NCBI GenBank assembly: GCA_947628715.1
Contig: CANRAW010000001.1
Span: 102,780-166,779, forward strand
Source: an uncultured Clostridia bacterium
Lineage (GTDB): Bacteria > Bacillota > Clostridia > TANB77 > CAG-508
Direction of reading: 5' to 3'
Length of the DNA: 64,000 bases
How positions within the stretch are numbered: position 1 is the stretch's first letter; the number at the start of each line of letters is the position of its first letter. The position numbers and the translations under genes were made by a program. The notes beneath the pieces were generated by a model. The model worked only from the letters and a program-made list of their open reading frames with translations. It was not told where the DNA came from and did no database searches. Shown piece by piece: positions 41,806-53,703 of this stretch.

Positions 41806-43731
41806 TTATTCACATAAAACTTCTGTTGAACCGTCTACCATTACAAAACAGCCTTTCTTATCCTAAACCATCTTTGGTGCTGTCTCGTAAGAAGTCAATT
41901 CCATCATCACACCACTTTCTGGTCTTGCTACTTCTAAGTCTAAATTAAAAGTAGTAGGTTCACCATCTGATTCTAATGTAAACGACTAATTTGATAGTAC
42001 CTTGCAGAAAGGGAACTTCAACTATAGTCGTTCATCTATACCAGTATCTCTATTTTTAATATAGGTTTCCCCAACAAGCATATACATACCCGGGAATTTG
42101 CCTGCTTCTACAATAATTTTTTTAGTTTTAAGATTCTTACCTTTTGGAGACAAGGTTAGTGATTTGATGTAGTAAACTTCCCCTTGATGAAACCAATAAT
42201 CGTCATCATAAGGTGTCATTGTATCGGGATTTATATAGCAATGGAGTTTACCATCTAACTTTTTATCTTCCAAATGGTCTGATTCTAATTGAGCGTAGTC
42301 TGCTTCAAAATTATTAGGTTCATCAGCAATATTAGTAACTGGCTTTATTGATAGTATATCGTTTTCGTATTTTGTTATTAAAAAACAGATTAAAGCATTT
42401 ATACTATCAAACCTTTGCCACATTTCAATACCTTTAAACTAAGTTACATCAATATAGGGAGCTAATTCCCAATAAACTGTGCGATGTGATATTGCTTTAT
42501 TGAAATCGGTAGTAACTTTAGTTCCTTTTTCTATTTCTTGATTTGACGAAATGTCAATGCCAAGAGAAGCATAGTAGTCGTTATTGTTGTCAATCGTTAT
42601 TTTGAGATAATCTGCCTAAGCAGGATTTTCAAAGTAGAAAAATTTTAAATTATCGGTTATTGTTAAATAGCCACCGTCATCAAGAGGGATTTTATTTTTT
42701 ACTAAAGTACCTTGTGCCGCCTTACTATAAAGTAATTCAGGATATTCACCTAAAGTATTATTTTTACTGACTAATACTTCTTTACTATCATTAGTGTTAA
42801 TTGTAAAAGTCCTGCCACAAGGTCTAATTACCTAACCTTTATAAGCATGGTCAAAATTATTGCCTGTAATACTATCAATTTCTTCAAGATAGGCAACAAA
42901 ATTGTGTTTATCAGAAACAATACTATCTTTGGTATAGTAACCTGTAAACGTAATCTTAATTTTATGGTTTAAATTCTCCTTAGTCTCGTCAATTACAATA
43001 ACTGATGGCGGCCGCATATCATTTATATTAGGTTTACCAACATGATAAATAACACTAAAATACGGATTATCATAAGTAGGTGTTGTAATTGAAATAGGCT
43101 TCTTATAGTTAATAGGAAAATGTCTCCCCTTAATATCAAAAAACCTATCTGGAATAATAGCAAAAGACCTTACAGAAGATTCTATCGCCGCTCTCCAATT
43201 GTAAATATGTCCTTTACAATTCCCCATTCCTCTTATATCAACCCCATCAACAACAGACGATTTCATCAAAACCTTATCATCATCTCTATATTCACAATCT
43301 CTATGGGGTAAATACTTACTTATTGTATGTTTCCTTGAAGTGTTAATAGGAAACACAACCTTTTCCATTCTACTTAATCTCTCAGTCTAACAATTAACAT
43401 TTATTCCACTTTTAATCTTAACTTCACTATTTTTCCAATCTGCACTTAATACGCCGCCCCAACATAAACCAAGCGAAGCGGGGGTACAAAGTGCATCTTG
43501 TAATGTAACGTCAATTGTCTCGTTATAATCCCAACAAATTAACCTTGAATTACCTAATCCTCCCTCTGCCCAAACGTTGTCTGCGTTCTTCTCAACAGAG
43601 CTTATTTTAAGAGTATCAAAGTAAAGTGCCGGCACATAGTAAACTTCTCCACTATTATCTTGTTTCTTATGAATACTATAAAGAGTTGCGTCCGCAACCT
43701 CTTTAATACCATATTGCTCAAAAATATTCAT
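41806..43731 (-). CDS. Tail-tube-type structural protein, paralogue 3
   Basis: A 641-residue protein with several TAG codons, starting MNIFEQYGIKEVADATLYSIH. The shared core LYFDTLKISSVEKNA and GGLGNSRLICWDYNETIDVTLQDAL is followed by a long insertion, then GETYIKNRDTGIDERL-Q-LKFPFCKVLSN-Q-SFTLESDGEPTTFNL. The first TAG here aligns with an invariant Q (DQRYQF, DERFQF) in the other copies, an internal proof of TAG=Gln. Confidence 0.78.
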
Positions 43732-43756
43732 TTAACTCACTTCGCTTTATCTTATT

Positions 43757-43799
43757 CTAAAAAAATTGGGTATTGAATATTTGCTTCAATACCCAATTT
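43757..43799 (-). terminator. Terminator after tail-tube paralogue 4
   Basis: A 15-bp stem (AAATTGGGTATTGAA / TTCAATACCCAATTT) around a 7-nt loop, with a T run on the minus strand. It separates paralogue 4 from paralogue 3. Confidence 0.85.
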
Positions 43800-43811
43800 A
43801 TTCATTTTATA

Positions 43812-46800
43812 TCAATATTCAGTAGCACCAATTACAGGTTTACCGTCCTCACCATCGTCACTAATCTTGAACAGCTCAGCATCGTCAAGCAGGTCAAGGT
43901 TCTCAGTTTCCTTAACCATCTTAGAACCATCGTTCTGTTCTTCGTTATCGACAACATTATACTGAATGAATTTAACCATTACACCATCGTCTGGTCTAAG
44001 TACAGTCATATTCATATCAAACCATTTTATTATTAGCTTTATATCTCTATAAAGATTAGACTATATCTTCACCTTTCGGGACTGCCATTTCAGATTTACT
44101 TAAATCCTACACCTTGCGGTTAGTCGTTGAACCTTTTCTACTACTGTAGAACTTGGCTGCTGATTATCCAATTTCTTTACATTGTTACTTAACTCTAAGT
44201 AGTAAAGAACTCTAAGGGTTTTCCAGCAATTAAGCAATTTTTACTGCGGCATTTGATTGTATAATGTTTACCGCAGGGTCTCCATCAGCTTCCAATGTGA
44301 TGGTTTGTTCTGATGTCATCTTAGCCTGACAGATGATAAACTGGAATCTCTCGTCCTCTCCAGTTTCCTTAGACCTTACATAAGTATCGCCTACAACTCT
44401 GTAAGTGCCGGGGAATTTGTCGGCTGAAATCTCTATCATGTGGCCGAGTGATTGACCTTCGTAAGCAATGGAACGTGTGAACTTGTAGAAGAGTTCTCCC
44501 TCTGCAATAGGTGTACCATCGGGATAAGGCTCCATTGTGTTCGGGTCATAGAACACGGCTTGTGCTGTTTTGTTAGCTTCTGTAGGAGTTCCATTCATAT
44601 TACCGGGTGGTACGATGAAACTTCTCTTAGCAACAACTTTCTCAAACCTATCAAGAGATTTAACTTCTTTAACGCCTTTTCTAAAGTCGTTGCCCTCGTA
44701 ACTACCAAAGATAGCACTCATCGAAGCGGGCGTAAAGAGAGCATCTTCAAGAGACAGTGTAATTTCTTTGTTGAAGTCCCAACCGATTAAGTTAGCATTT
44801 CCACGTCCACCAGTTGCATAGACTTCTTCTGCTGTTTGCTCGATTGTAGAGATTTTAAGAGTGTCGAGGAACAGAACAGGGATATAATGGTCTGTTCTCT
44901 TCTTAGTCTTGTGAGTTTTCAAGCTCTTTACTGTGCAAGTAGCTTGGAAGGTCTCGTTATTAACCGTAATATCGGTTGTGTGGATAAGACCGTTCTTAGA
45001 AAGTCTCTGTGCCTGTGAATCAGTCACATAACCGTTTTGGTTAATCATCCAACCTATTCTATCTATATCAGTTTTTCCATGACGATTTACTACAAAAATT
45101 AAGCCCTTATCGCCTATAATGACGAGAGCAAGCCATTCTACACCACAGAAAATTTTGTCTTGGTAATAGAGGGTATTGCCTTTCTTATCCTCAAACTCGA
45201 AAATTCCTTCTTTATCAAGAGCAAGTTTTCTATAGTTCTTGTTGTGGAGAAGGTAGATAAATGCTCCTGCGGAAGTATCAACCATTCCGTCTACTCTTAC
45301 ATAGATTGCACGGTTAGAACGAACACCATGTGCATCAACTCTAAGGTCTTTATCAGCCGCAGCTTCAAGGAAGCCAATTTGTTTAACAGCATTTTCAGTA
45401 TCTTCAAGAGGATAATTCGATTTTATATCTTCATTATCATCTTTTACTGTTGTTCCGTCTACAGAGAAATCATAATATCTATCAGTAGTTATATCATCTT
45501 CTCCGGGAATTACGGATAACTCACCATTCTTTTTCTTCCAAGAAACTCTATAACCGCCAAAGATAGAACGAATACCGGCCACACCATCTTCAATATTTGC
45601 ATCAAGAACTTTCTTCTTTTGTCTTAAAGCGTCAATAGCATCATTTATGCTGAAATGAACACCCTCGTCCCACATATTAGCAATTGATATAGCAAGGTCT
45701 GTTCCTTTTCTTTCTTTAGACCATTTCTTATATTCAACTTTTCCATTATTATCATTAGTAGCTTTAGACTTAAAGAAACTAATCGTTCCAGTTCCATGCT
45801 CTCTCTTATAATCATAGCCTAAGAAAGCAGGGTCAAAATAACCCATTTCATCTTCTACTACAAGTTCTGCATAATCATTGTATATTACATCATAACCTTT
45901 TGCAGTATAGGTAGTAGTTAACTTTTTAATTTCCTCCGAAACCTCTTCAATATCATAAGTTTCCTCAGTCATTTTTCCTGCGAGACCAACCACAACTATT
46001 CTTTCAGAAGAATAAGGAGTTGGAGCAAAATTATCATCAAAATCTATGTCTCCAAACATTTCATTAGCTTCTTTAAATTGATAACGAGTACCTGTTTTTG
46101 TTATGAGATTTTGACGAGTTGCAAAGAGCATACATACTTGTTCAGGATAGGTATACTCGTGTGTACCCGGGATTCTCTCTACATCAGGAGTTACATTTTT
46201 CTTAGGATTTGTCTCTTTCTTAGTTTTACTATCTATCTTAAAAATTCCAGTATCTAATTCTGAATCATTTTTATAAACGGTTAAAATGTTAAAGGTAGCA
46301 GTATATTCCGCTTTATAATTTTCTCCATTACTTGTACCCAAATCTTTTATTTTCTTTAAAACAGGTTTAGTTTTAGTATTTTTGTAAGGAATACCATCTT
46401 CATCAGCTTCTTCACCATAAAAAACAAAACCTTCCAAGTCAGATTTTACAATTCCATAACCTGTTTCAGGGTCATATTGTTTCTTAGTAATTTTTATGAT
46501 TTTATCATTTTCATTTTCCCATTTTGCTATATTTAGTTGACTATCGGTTTTAAAATCTTCATAGGCCTCGTCTAACTCTTTATGACCTTGTTCACCAGTC
46601 TCCTTAAATTCTTCATTCTTAGTCTGGAAGGTAATCGTATAAACTTCCCTAACCTGCTTTATATCATCACAATCATAGTTAATCCCATGAATTATATCCG
46701 CATCTTTAAAAACATAAGCCTTGAAACCATCTTCACTGCCTACGCCTTGCTCATTCAAAGGGTAAACGTCTTGAAGTTCAATAGCTCCTTTCAAAATAGA

Positions 46801-46914
46801 AGCTACGGTTATCTCCCTATGAGCTTCATACGTTTCTTCCTTTTTCTCAATACGATAAAAAGTTACATCAGCAACTTCTTTAATACCGTATTTATCAAAA
46901 AGATTCTGCTGCAT
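43812..46914 (-). CDS. Tail-tube-type structural protein, paralogue 4, split by a group I intron
   Basis: Exons 44270-46914 and 43812-44022 (2,856 nt, 951 residues), with no TAG codons. The start MQQNLFDKYGIKEVADVTFYRIE matches the other paralogues. About 560 residues are then inserted before PVLFLDTLKISTIEQTAEEV and the GGRGNANLIGWDFNKEITLSLEDAL core. Splicing joins EADGDPA-V to FDMNMTVLRPDDG, reproducing the GDPTTFxM motif. It is the largest of the four. The insertion may form surface domains on the tail tube. Confidence 0.8.
44023..44269 (-). ncRNA. Group I intron (no ORF) in tail-tube paralogue 4
   Basis: A 247-nt intron. P1 pairs exon CTGCGGT with GCCGCAG over 7 bp, with U.G at the splice site. 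P is AATTGCTGGAAAACC, Q CAGCAGCCAAG, R GTTCAACGACTAACC, S AGATATAGTCTAATC, and P9 CTTTATAGAGATATAAAG. It ends in G before G-TTT-GAT. The exon GCGGT at the site equals that of the terminase intron at 55998-56316. Confidence 0.92.
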
Positions 46915-46934
46915 AGTTGTTCTTTAACCCTCCT

Positions 46935-47684
46935 TTATTCTTCTGGAGCTGTTTCACCCCAATATTTCATTTTTAGTTTCTTAGGGTCTGCACCAACACT
47001 AACCATCTGCAAATCCTAATTCCATTTTTCTCTTAACTAATATCTTCTTATTAACCCATAGAAAGCATAAAGACTACAATTTTCAATATCTATTCCAAAT
47101 ACAGAAGCAATTTCAAGTAAATCAACAAAAGACTATTCCTCACCATTTTTCTAAGCCTGTTTTCTCTTAACCTCGGCAACCTTTTCACGCAACAATCTCA
47201 TTTTTCGTTGCCCCGGCGATTCATTCTCAGGCGGTGGCTCTTTAATCTCTCTCCTATTCTATATTTTCAAGATATTCTATAAATCAACAAAATTATCTTC
47301 TGTTATTAGTCTTTTTTCCTATGGTGGACCTACCAAAACAGCATTTATTTTTGGTAATACCAGAATTTCTTCTTTTAAGAAAGTAGCAAAAGTTTCTTGT
47401 AATTCTAATAAAAAATTATCGTTGGCGGCGGCACTTTGTATTAAATAAGATAAAGGGTGAACATCTTCAATTGGAATATCTTCCCCTGTTTTTTCTTTAA
47501 TTGTATTAACGATTTCAACCTCATTTAACAACAACAATCCCAATCTTCCATAATACAAATTAGACCCCATTTCTACTATCTCTTTAACCTTAAAAGGATA
47601 AACAGAACAAATATCGTTAAACTTAGTAGGAACTCCCATGAAGGCTTGTTCTTTAACTTGCTAAATAAAATTAGCTGAAAGCAT
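46935..47684 (-). CDS. Hypothetical tail-assembly-region protein
   Basis: A 249-residue protein (MLSANFI-Q-QVKEQAFMGVP...) with several TAG codons, mostly helical, with a basic middle (GQRKMRLLREKVAEVKRKQ). It overlaps the stop of the preceding gene by 14 nt. Position before the tube proteins is compatible with a tail assembly factor, but I recognise no family. Confidence 0.65.
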
Positions 47685-48168
47685 TTATCATAAACCTCAT
47701 AGTATAACAACCCATTTCTTCTGTTAAAGAAGATAAGTCAAAACCTAAATACTTAATTTCCCCAAGTCCATTGATTTTTCTATCCTAAATTGACTTCCTT
47801 ATCTCAGACATAATAGCAAAAGGTCTCAACGAATCGCCGGCTATCAACCATTCGCTAAAAGGACAATAGACGTTTACCAATAACGAAACATTTTCATTAT
47901 CTAAATTAACCTCATTAACCTCAGCGGTATCAAAATACAAAACAACCTTTGACGTAACACTCTATTCTTCGGAAGAAAGTAAAGGAATAAATTTTATATT
48001 CTTATTAAGCAATGTTAAACCGTCAATAGGAACGTGTTTATCTGGATTAAGCGGGTCTAAGTCAGTATTGATTAGCAAACTAAGTAAATTCTAATTCTCA
48101 ATTAACCTCTTACCTATCTTAACCAAATTCTTACCATGCTCCTACCCATACATTACTACTGAATCCAT
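47671..48168 (-). CDS. Hypothetical neck/tail-completion protein
   Basis: A 165-residue protein (MDSVVMYG-Q-EHGKNLVKIGKRL...) with four TAG codons and a beta-rich body (VVLYFDTAEVNEVNL, SLLVNVYCPFSEW). By gene order (capsid, connectors, tube), it is likely a tail terminator or neck protein. This is inference from position. Confidence 0.62.
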
Positions 48169-48173
48169 TATCC

Positions 48174-48905
48174 TCACCTGCCATTTAAAAAGAAATTAAC
48201 ATCTTTACCAACCTCTATATCTTTTGAAGATAAAGGTTCGTTTTCTTTCTTTAGTCTTTCTGTTATAAATAAATAAGCAACATTAGGAATACTGATATTG
48301 TCTTTTGAAGCAATCTCCCAATTCCTATCCATATACTCAAAATAAGTTCCTTTCCTTATTTCATCAGAATCTTGAATTACTACAATACGAGTTGTAAACG
48401 GTTCACGATAACCCATTTCTGCCTTTGAGCGAGTATAGGTATCTTGCATAAAGGAAGATGTGGCGTTTACAAATTTTGCAGGAGTAGCAATTTTAGTCGT
48501 TCCGTATTCATCAGTAATATTGATATTAGTATCTAAGCAAATTACTTTAAATAGTTGATAACCTTTAGTTAAATTCTCTTCTACAAAGATAACTAACCAA
48601 ATTTTATCTACTTCCTTATTTTTGATTTTTTGTCTTATAAACAACAAATCACCAGTTTTGAGGGCGGCGGCACTTGTAGACATTAGTAAGTTACTAATTA
48701 AATTACTTTCATTCCAATTATTAGGCTATAGAGAAATTGTATAGTTAACTTCTAAATCGTTAATCTAATATAGCTAAGCCCTATACTAAGTTTGCTTTAG
48801 AAAAATCCTATCAAACTCTCTTTCTTTTGCAGTCTTAATTCTATCTTGCCTTGTTGTGCCGGCAGAGTTAATTCTCTTTAAATAAACTTCCTCAAAATAA
48901 CTCAT
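48174..48905 (-). CDS. Hypothetical connector-region protein
   Basis: A 243-residue protein. The ATG at 48905 (MSYFEEVYLKRINSAGTTRQ) is followed by four TAG codons, two in RA-Q-LY-Q-INDLEV, before the shorter frame beginning MSTSAAALKTGDLLFIRQK. A beta-rich region (DLLFIRQKIKNK, YFEYMDRNWEIAS) resembles head-tail stopper-like proteins in layout only. The ATG overlaps the TGA of the next upstream gene. Confidence 0.65.
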
Positions 48906-49150
48906 ACTATCTCAATCCTATCTATTAAATTCATACATTCAAAAATCGTTTTTCGATAGTATTCAAAAGATAAGTAGCGTAAAGCAGAAAGTTTACTATA
49001 TAAAGAATCATAGTCTGGACGTTTAAACTAATTAGCACAACCAATTAACTCAATTAGAATTGTATCTAAAAACCGTTTCCATTCTCCACCTTTTTCTCTC
49101 TCACAAAGTAGCCCATAAAGCTAATTCTTAATTCTCTCTTTATTACTCAT
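48902..49150 (-). CDS. Small hypothetical connector-region protein
   Basis: An 82-residue helical protein (MSNKERIKN-Q-LYGLLCEREKGGEW...) with two TAG codons. It overlaps both neighbours by a few bases (ATGA-type coupling). No family recognised. Confidence 0.62.
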
Positions 49151-49607
49151 TGCTACGTTTCTTTCCTCCTGCAAGGCGGCGAAAATGAAAAGGGCGTTTA
49201 CCAACAGTACGATAGTAATTAGCTTCTGCAAATTTAGCTTCTTCGTCAACCTAATCTTTTAGCTTAATAAATTGGCTTAATAAATTAGCCTAAGAAAAAT
49301 CTTTTTCATCATATTGCGTTTTAATATTTTTCCAAGAATCAACTGTTCGTCTTATCCATTCCTACTTCATATAAATAGCAAGAATTTGAATTTCAGCAGT
49401 TCCCATTGTAGAATCCTTAAAACATTGATTTTCCTCATCAATTTCTAAGCTACAACGAGGAAATTTAAAATAAGGAATTGCTGCGTCTAAGAAAGACCGC
49501 CAATCTTTCTTAAACCATTCTAAGTCCTCTTGTGACGACACCTCTGACCAATCGTCATCATCGACTTTTGATAGAAAAGCATCGTACACATCCATTAGTT
49601 TAACCAC
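49143..49607 (-). CDS. Probable head-tail connector (helical adaptor type)
   Basis: A 154-residue helical protein. The GTG start at 49607 follows AAGGTGATAAT. The N-terminal MVKLMDVYDAFLSKV, an acidic helix bundle, and MK-Q-EWIRRTVDSWKNIKTQY followed by YYRTVGKRPFHFRRLAGG look like the gp6-like adaptor class by size, helicity and gene position. The assignment is inferred, not motif-proven. Confidence 0.65.
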
Positions 49608-49616
49608 ATTATCACC

Positions 49617-50126
49617 TTAACGACTTGCTCTTTTTTGAAGTTCTTTCTTTTCCTCAGCTTCTAATTCGCTTTTCTTTGAAATTCCCTCCAGAATATCACG
49701 GTTTGTAATTTCTTTAAGAATTTGAATTTTTTCTAAGTTTATAATTTTATTAGCAATTGCATAGTCGATTATATTGTCGATTTGTATATCGGGCAATTGG
49801 CTAAGTCTTTTTCTAAAGACTGTTACAGGAACTTCTGTTAAGAGAGATTTAATTTCAGGTTCAGTTAGAGCAATTATATTAACAGGTTTATCAGTATTGA
49901 TAGGTTCTAAGCCTAAGTCTTGCTTATCTTTAAGAGATTCAATATAGAGAATACCCTAATCTATCATTCTACGGAAACCATCTTGCCAAAGTAATTGTTC
50001 TACAGTCTCATAGGGGAGGGGAATAACTTGTCCTCTTCTTTGCCACCTACGATTTATGCCTATTGACATATCACGAACACTAATTTGAGATTCTATCATA
50101 TTTTTTATTGCTACCATTCTTGCCAT
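49617..50126 (-). CDS. Hypothetical virion-region protein after the capsid gene
   Basis: A 169-residue protein (MARMVAIKNMIESQISVRDM...) with one TAG in RMID-Q-GILYIES. It has a basic N-terminus, then a helical region ending EAEEKKELQKRASR. Position directly after the capsid gene and terminator suggests a connector component. Function unknown. Confidence 0.65.
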
Positions 50127-50146
50127 TAAAATTCCTCCTTTTACTC

Positions 50147-50187
50147 AAAAACGGTAAGCAAGGAGAATTATCCTCACTTACCGTTTT
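50147..50187. terminator. Terminator after the major capsid gene
   Basis: AAAACGGTAAG pairs with CTTACCGTTTT, with an additional inner AGGA/TCCT stem; T runs lie on both strands. It sits 57 bp after the capsid stop, fitting a need for extra capsid transcript. Confidence 0.88.
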
Positions 50188-50243
50188 CACTTATTATTTA
50201 ATTAAAATAATATCATTTACCTTGCGGCGGCATTACAATTTTA

Positions 50244-51398
50244 TTACTCGCCGGGCTTGGTATAAGTACCGTCTGCTACTCCGAGGTCTCCTATTCCAGT
50301 AAAGTCAATCGCATACTTAGTAGGATATTTCTCAGGGTCAGCAAGATTCATATTAACATAAACGCACCAGTTGTAATTCGTTACAATACCAACGCCAACT
50401 CTCTGGTAAACCTCAACCTCAAAACTTCTATCTCTGTGCTGCCACTCATCAACCTGAGTATCTCCCTCAAAGACAACCTTAACAGGCTTTGTATCTCCAC
50501 CGGGGAATATATATGCTGTTGAGGGGTTGGCTACAGTAACTTCATTATTGTCGTCAGTATAGGATTGAGGAATCTCGATTATAGGATTGCCCCTAAAGGT
50601 CTTAATTCTACCATACTGAGCAATTTCTTCAATGTTACGAGGATTGTAAACAGGTGTTGCTCCTGCCCAATCAGAAGTTTCGCCTGAACCTCCTCTCCAA
50701 ATAGGAAGTCCTATAGCATCTGGACCCATTTCCGCAACAAACTCAGGAGTTGCATATATAACAACACTACCATTGGAACTATACGAACTTGCAACAGCAC
50801 AAAGCTGGCTCATAGCATCTGCATCAAATCCTGCTGCAATATACCTATTCTTAGCCGGCCTATCATCAGCATTAACTGCCTTAAGAAGTGCCCTCTGAAT
50901 CTCGCCGTAAACAGCTTCTTCAAGTCCTTCCAACAGTATCTCAGTCGACTCAGCAATATCCTCGTCTCCACTAAGATAACGCTCAAAGTCGATATATGCC
51001 GCACCACCAATTGCTTGTCCACCAAGTTCAAAAGTGTTCTTATCAAGTCTAAAGCTCTCATAAACACCTGACAGACCTACTCTTGTTATAAACTGTTTAG
51101 CACGCCTACGTCCTGTATTTACAACAAAGGAAGCCTTTTGTCCTATCGGAACAGACTTAATATCAGCAAAACTTCCTATAAAGTCCTCTACTGCACGAGG
51201 AAGGATTTCACTATAAGCTTCTTGCATTATCTCGAAAAGGTCGAGTTTATTACGTCTATAGGAATTATAGTCGTGAGCTATATTGTGAATTTCGTTTTTA
51301 AGAGTCTCTTTTACGTCCTTTACGCTAAACTTTGTCGGGTCAGGACTTTTACCGTAGAAGGAGCAAACTATTAAATCTTTAATTGCGTTCTTATCCAT
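50244..51398 (-). CDS. Major capsid protein (HK97 fold)
   Basis: A 384-residue protein. The ATG at 51398 is preceded by AAGGAGGTGCAAAATATA; an in-frame TTG further upstream is inside the leader. The helical N-terminal region (HDYNSYRRNKLDLFEIMQEAY, about 40-60) is followed by segments typical of HK97-type capsids: SYSSNGSVVIYATPEFVAEMG, PIWRGGSGETSDWAG and TSTAYIFPGG-like NPSTAYIFPGGDTKPVKVV, ending with the strand YQRVGVGIVTNYNWCVYVNM. It lacks TAG entirely, in contrast to the surrounding genes. Confidence 0.85.
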   Translation of the reverse strand: MDKNAIKDLIVCSFYGKSPDPTKFSVKDVKETLKNEIHNIAHDYNSYRRNKLDLFEIMQEAYSEILPRAVEDFIGSFADIKSVPIGQKASFVVNTGRRRAKQFITRVGLSGVYESFRLDKNTFELGGQAIGGAAYIDFERYLSGDEDIAESTEILLEGLEEAVYGEIQRALLKAVNADDRPAKNRYIAAGFDADAMSQLCAVASSYSSNGSVVIYATPEFVAEMGPDAIGLPIWRGGSGETSDWAGATPVYNPRNIEEIAQYGRIKTFRGNPIIEIPQSYTDDNNEVTVANPSTAYIFPGGDTKPVKVVFEGDTQVDEWQHRDRSFEVEVYQRVGVGIVTNYNWCVYVNMNLADPEKYPTKYAIDFTGIGDLGVADGTYTKPGE

Positions 51399-51418
51399 TA
51401 TATTTTGCACCTCCTTAA

Positions 51419-52243
51419 TCAATCTTCGTCATCAAGTTTAAGCCAATCTTGTGGACCTGTGAGAAGTCCTTCATCAGGCTTTCTTGTAAATACAAATTTA
51501 AATGATGGAGTACCATCTGCATTGTAATATGCTTCTGTTACAACTGCATATATATCAAACAAAGCTTTACTCAAATCTCCACCAATTACGAGTTTTCCTT
51601 TATTAAGACAAGTTGATTTATAAGCATCTGCTGCTGAACCTTCTTTTGAGTTCTTATACTCTTTATCGTCCATAAGAATTGCATAAAGGGGGGCAAGTGC
51701 TTTACCAGTTGTATTACTCGTTAATTCTTTATTTCTACCAGAAGTCAAATCTCTTACTTTAGCAAGATAAGCCTTAATTTGTTCATACATTTCCTTAGAC
51801 TTATCAGAAGAATTTGCTTTTGTTTTAAACAGTCCACAAGTATCGTCCCAACAAACACTATTCGTACAAATCCTCATACCCGGCTCAACAAATCCAATCT
51901 TTGGCAGATATTCTCCCGCAATCATGCAGAAATTTCTCCTGCCCGGAGCAAACTGATTATAAATCTTCTCACTTGAATAATTTATACCAACATTAAAGCC
52001 GCCCTTAGAATATCCCTGACTGGGCAGCGTAGCAATTTTTCTCTCTTTATCAATACAAAGAAATGCACCGTTCTCCGCTACGACCTTTTCCGCATTAACC
52101 TCGTCCATAGTAAGAGGAAAATGTGAAGCAAATCTCTTAGGGTCAAGCTCGCACTGTGCTTCTACCATGCCAGAACGGGTGAACCAAACTTGGCTCGGCT
52201 CAATCTGTCCAAAGCCTTTGCAATCAAATTCATGTATAGCCAT
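51419..52243 (-). CDS. Structural-region protein, possibly head decoration
   Basis: A 274-residue protein (MAIHEFDCKGFGQIEPSQVW...) with several Cys residues and a C-terminal acidic tail LKLDDED. It has no TAG codons. It lies between the scaffold and capsid genes and overlaps the scaffold TAA. The location suggests a head protein; no family recognised. Confidence 0.65.
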   Translation of the reverse strand: MAIHEFDCKGFGQIEPSQVWFTRSGMVEAQCELDPKRFASHFPLTMDEVNAEKVVAENGAFLCIDKERKIATLPSQGYSKGGFNVGINYSSEKIYNQFAPGRRNFCMIAGEYLPKIGFVEPGMRICTNSVCWDDTCGLFKTKANSSDKSKEMYEQIKAYLAKVRDLTSGRNKELTSNTTGKALAPLYAILMDDKEYKNSKEGSAADAYKSTCLNKGKLVIGGDLSKALFDIYAVVTEAYYNADGTPSFKFVFTRKPDEGLLTGPQDWLKLDDED

Positions 52244-53703
52244 TACTTATTACCTCCGTTCTTATATTTTTCTATAAGTCCAATAGCTCCAGTTGTCGTT
52301 ACCTTAGCTCCCGATTCGTTCTTATAAACAATCTTCGGCTCGCTATCTCTCTTCTCAAAAATACTATTATCCGATTCTACAGCAGCAGTACAAACTTCTT
52401 TCTTAAAGTCCTCAACACTAAAGCTATTTATTTTACTATTAAGTTCTTCAACCATACTCTCAGACAAGTATTGCTCATATTTATCAAGAATTGCCTTTTT
52501 CTTCTCAGTCTCAATTGACTTCTTAAACTCAACCAATTCACTATTAACACTATTCAGTTCTGAATTAGCCTTTTCAATCTCAGCAATCTTATTCTCAAAC
52601 TCTACTACCTTACTATTAAACTCAGCCTTTTCAGCTTCAAGTCCAGTAATAGTCTCCTTATATTCTGCAATCTCCTTATCTTTACTATCAATTGAATTTT
52701 GATAATTTTCTTGACTACTCTTAAATTCTTCAACAGTCTTTTCAAGTTCTACAATCTTATTCTGATTATCCTCAAAAGCAGTCTTAGCAACTTCATAACT
52801 ACCATTAGTCGCTTTAATTGCTTCCAGTGCGGCATATTCAGTCTCAGTAACATCAACAATCTTTACAGAAACCATTTCTCCAACACTTACATTATCTTCA
52901 TTCTTACTATAATAAACTCTCGCAAAGCCTTCTTTACTGCGGCAAAGAGCATAGTCATCATAAACATCACAAACAAGATAATCTACTTGCCCCTCATTAA
53001 AATTAGGATTTAAGAGGTCAAACAATATATCAGCTTTCTCACTATCTGACAATCTAAACAATGTCTTATCCATACTTGCTTTCTCTACCTCCCTTTTATT
53101 AAATTTTTCTATAATATCTTTTAAATCTTTAAAAAGACTAAAAAATTCAGCCCCTTCAAAACAAGGTTCAGTTAAATCTCCTAATACCTATAATCCTACA
53201 AGACTACCTTTTTCAAAGTAATAATAAGGCTAATTATCCTCATCACTTATTTTCCATTCTCCTTGTAAGGTAGGTCTATATATCTCCATTGACTAACTCT
53301 TACCGGGTATTAACTTAGCTTCTTCATATAGACCAGTAAACAACAAAACATCAGCACAAGCATATGTTCTCGTTACACCATCTTCGTCTAAATGTTGTTC
53401 CCAAGCAAACCCTGCGTTCTCAGGTACAATTCCATAAATTCTACCCTCAGAATTATCATTACCGTGGTCGTTATAGTCCATAGTATCTTTATCAAAAATT
53501 CCTTTAATCGGAGTATAGGGTAAAGAAGAAATTAGCTAATTAGCAAAATCCTCTGATATAAAAGTACGGTTACGGTTCATACCTTTATAAAATATTCGTA
53601 CTCTACTTTTAGACAGAGTATCAGAAATTTTTTCTAAATTTCCATATACTGCTACATTTAAAGTAGTAGGAACTTTAGAAAAATCAAAATTTTCATTACT
53701 CAT
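52243..53703 (-). CDS. Prohead protease fused to scaffolding protein
   Basis: A 486-residue protein. Residues 1-210 are a capsid-maturation protease domain: SRVRIFYKGMNRNRTFISEDFAN-Q-LISSLPYTPIKG, DHGNDNSEGRIYGIVP, YACADVLLFTGLY, GKS-Q-SMEIYRP and GL-Q-VLGDLTEPCFEGA. Several TAG codons fall at positions where relatives have Gln (FAEKL/FANQL, KSQSME, GLQVLGD). Residues 215-486 are an acidic, Lys/Glu-rich coiled coil typical of scaffolds, joined without a stop at EVEKAS-MDKTLF. An internal ATG at 53073 could give scaffold alone. Confidence 0.85.
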
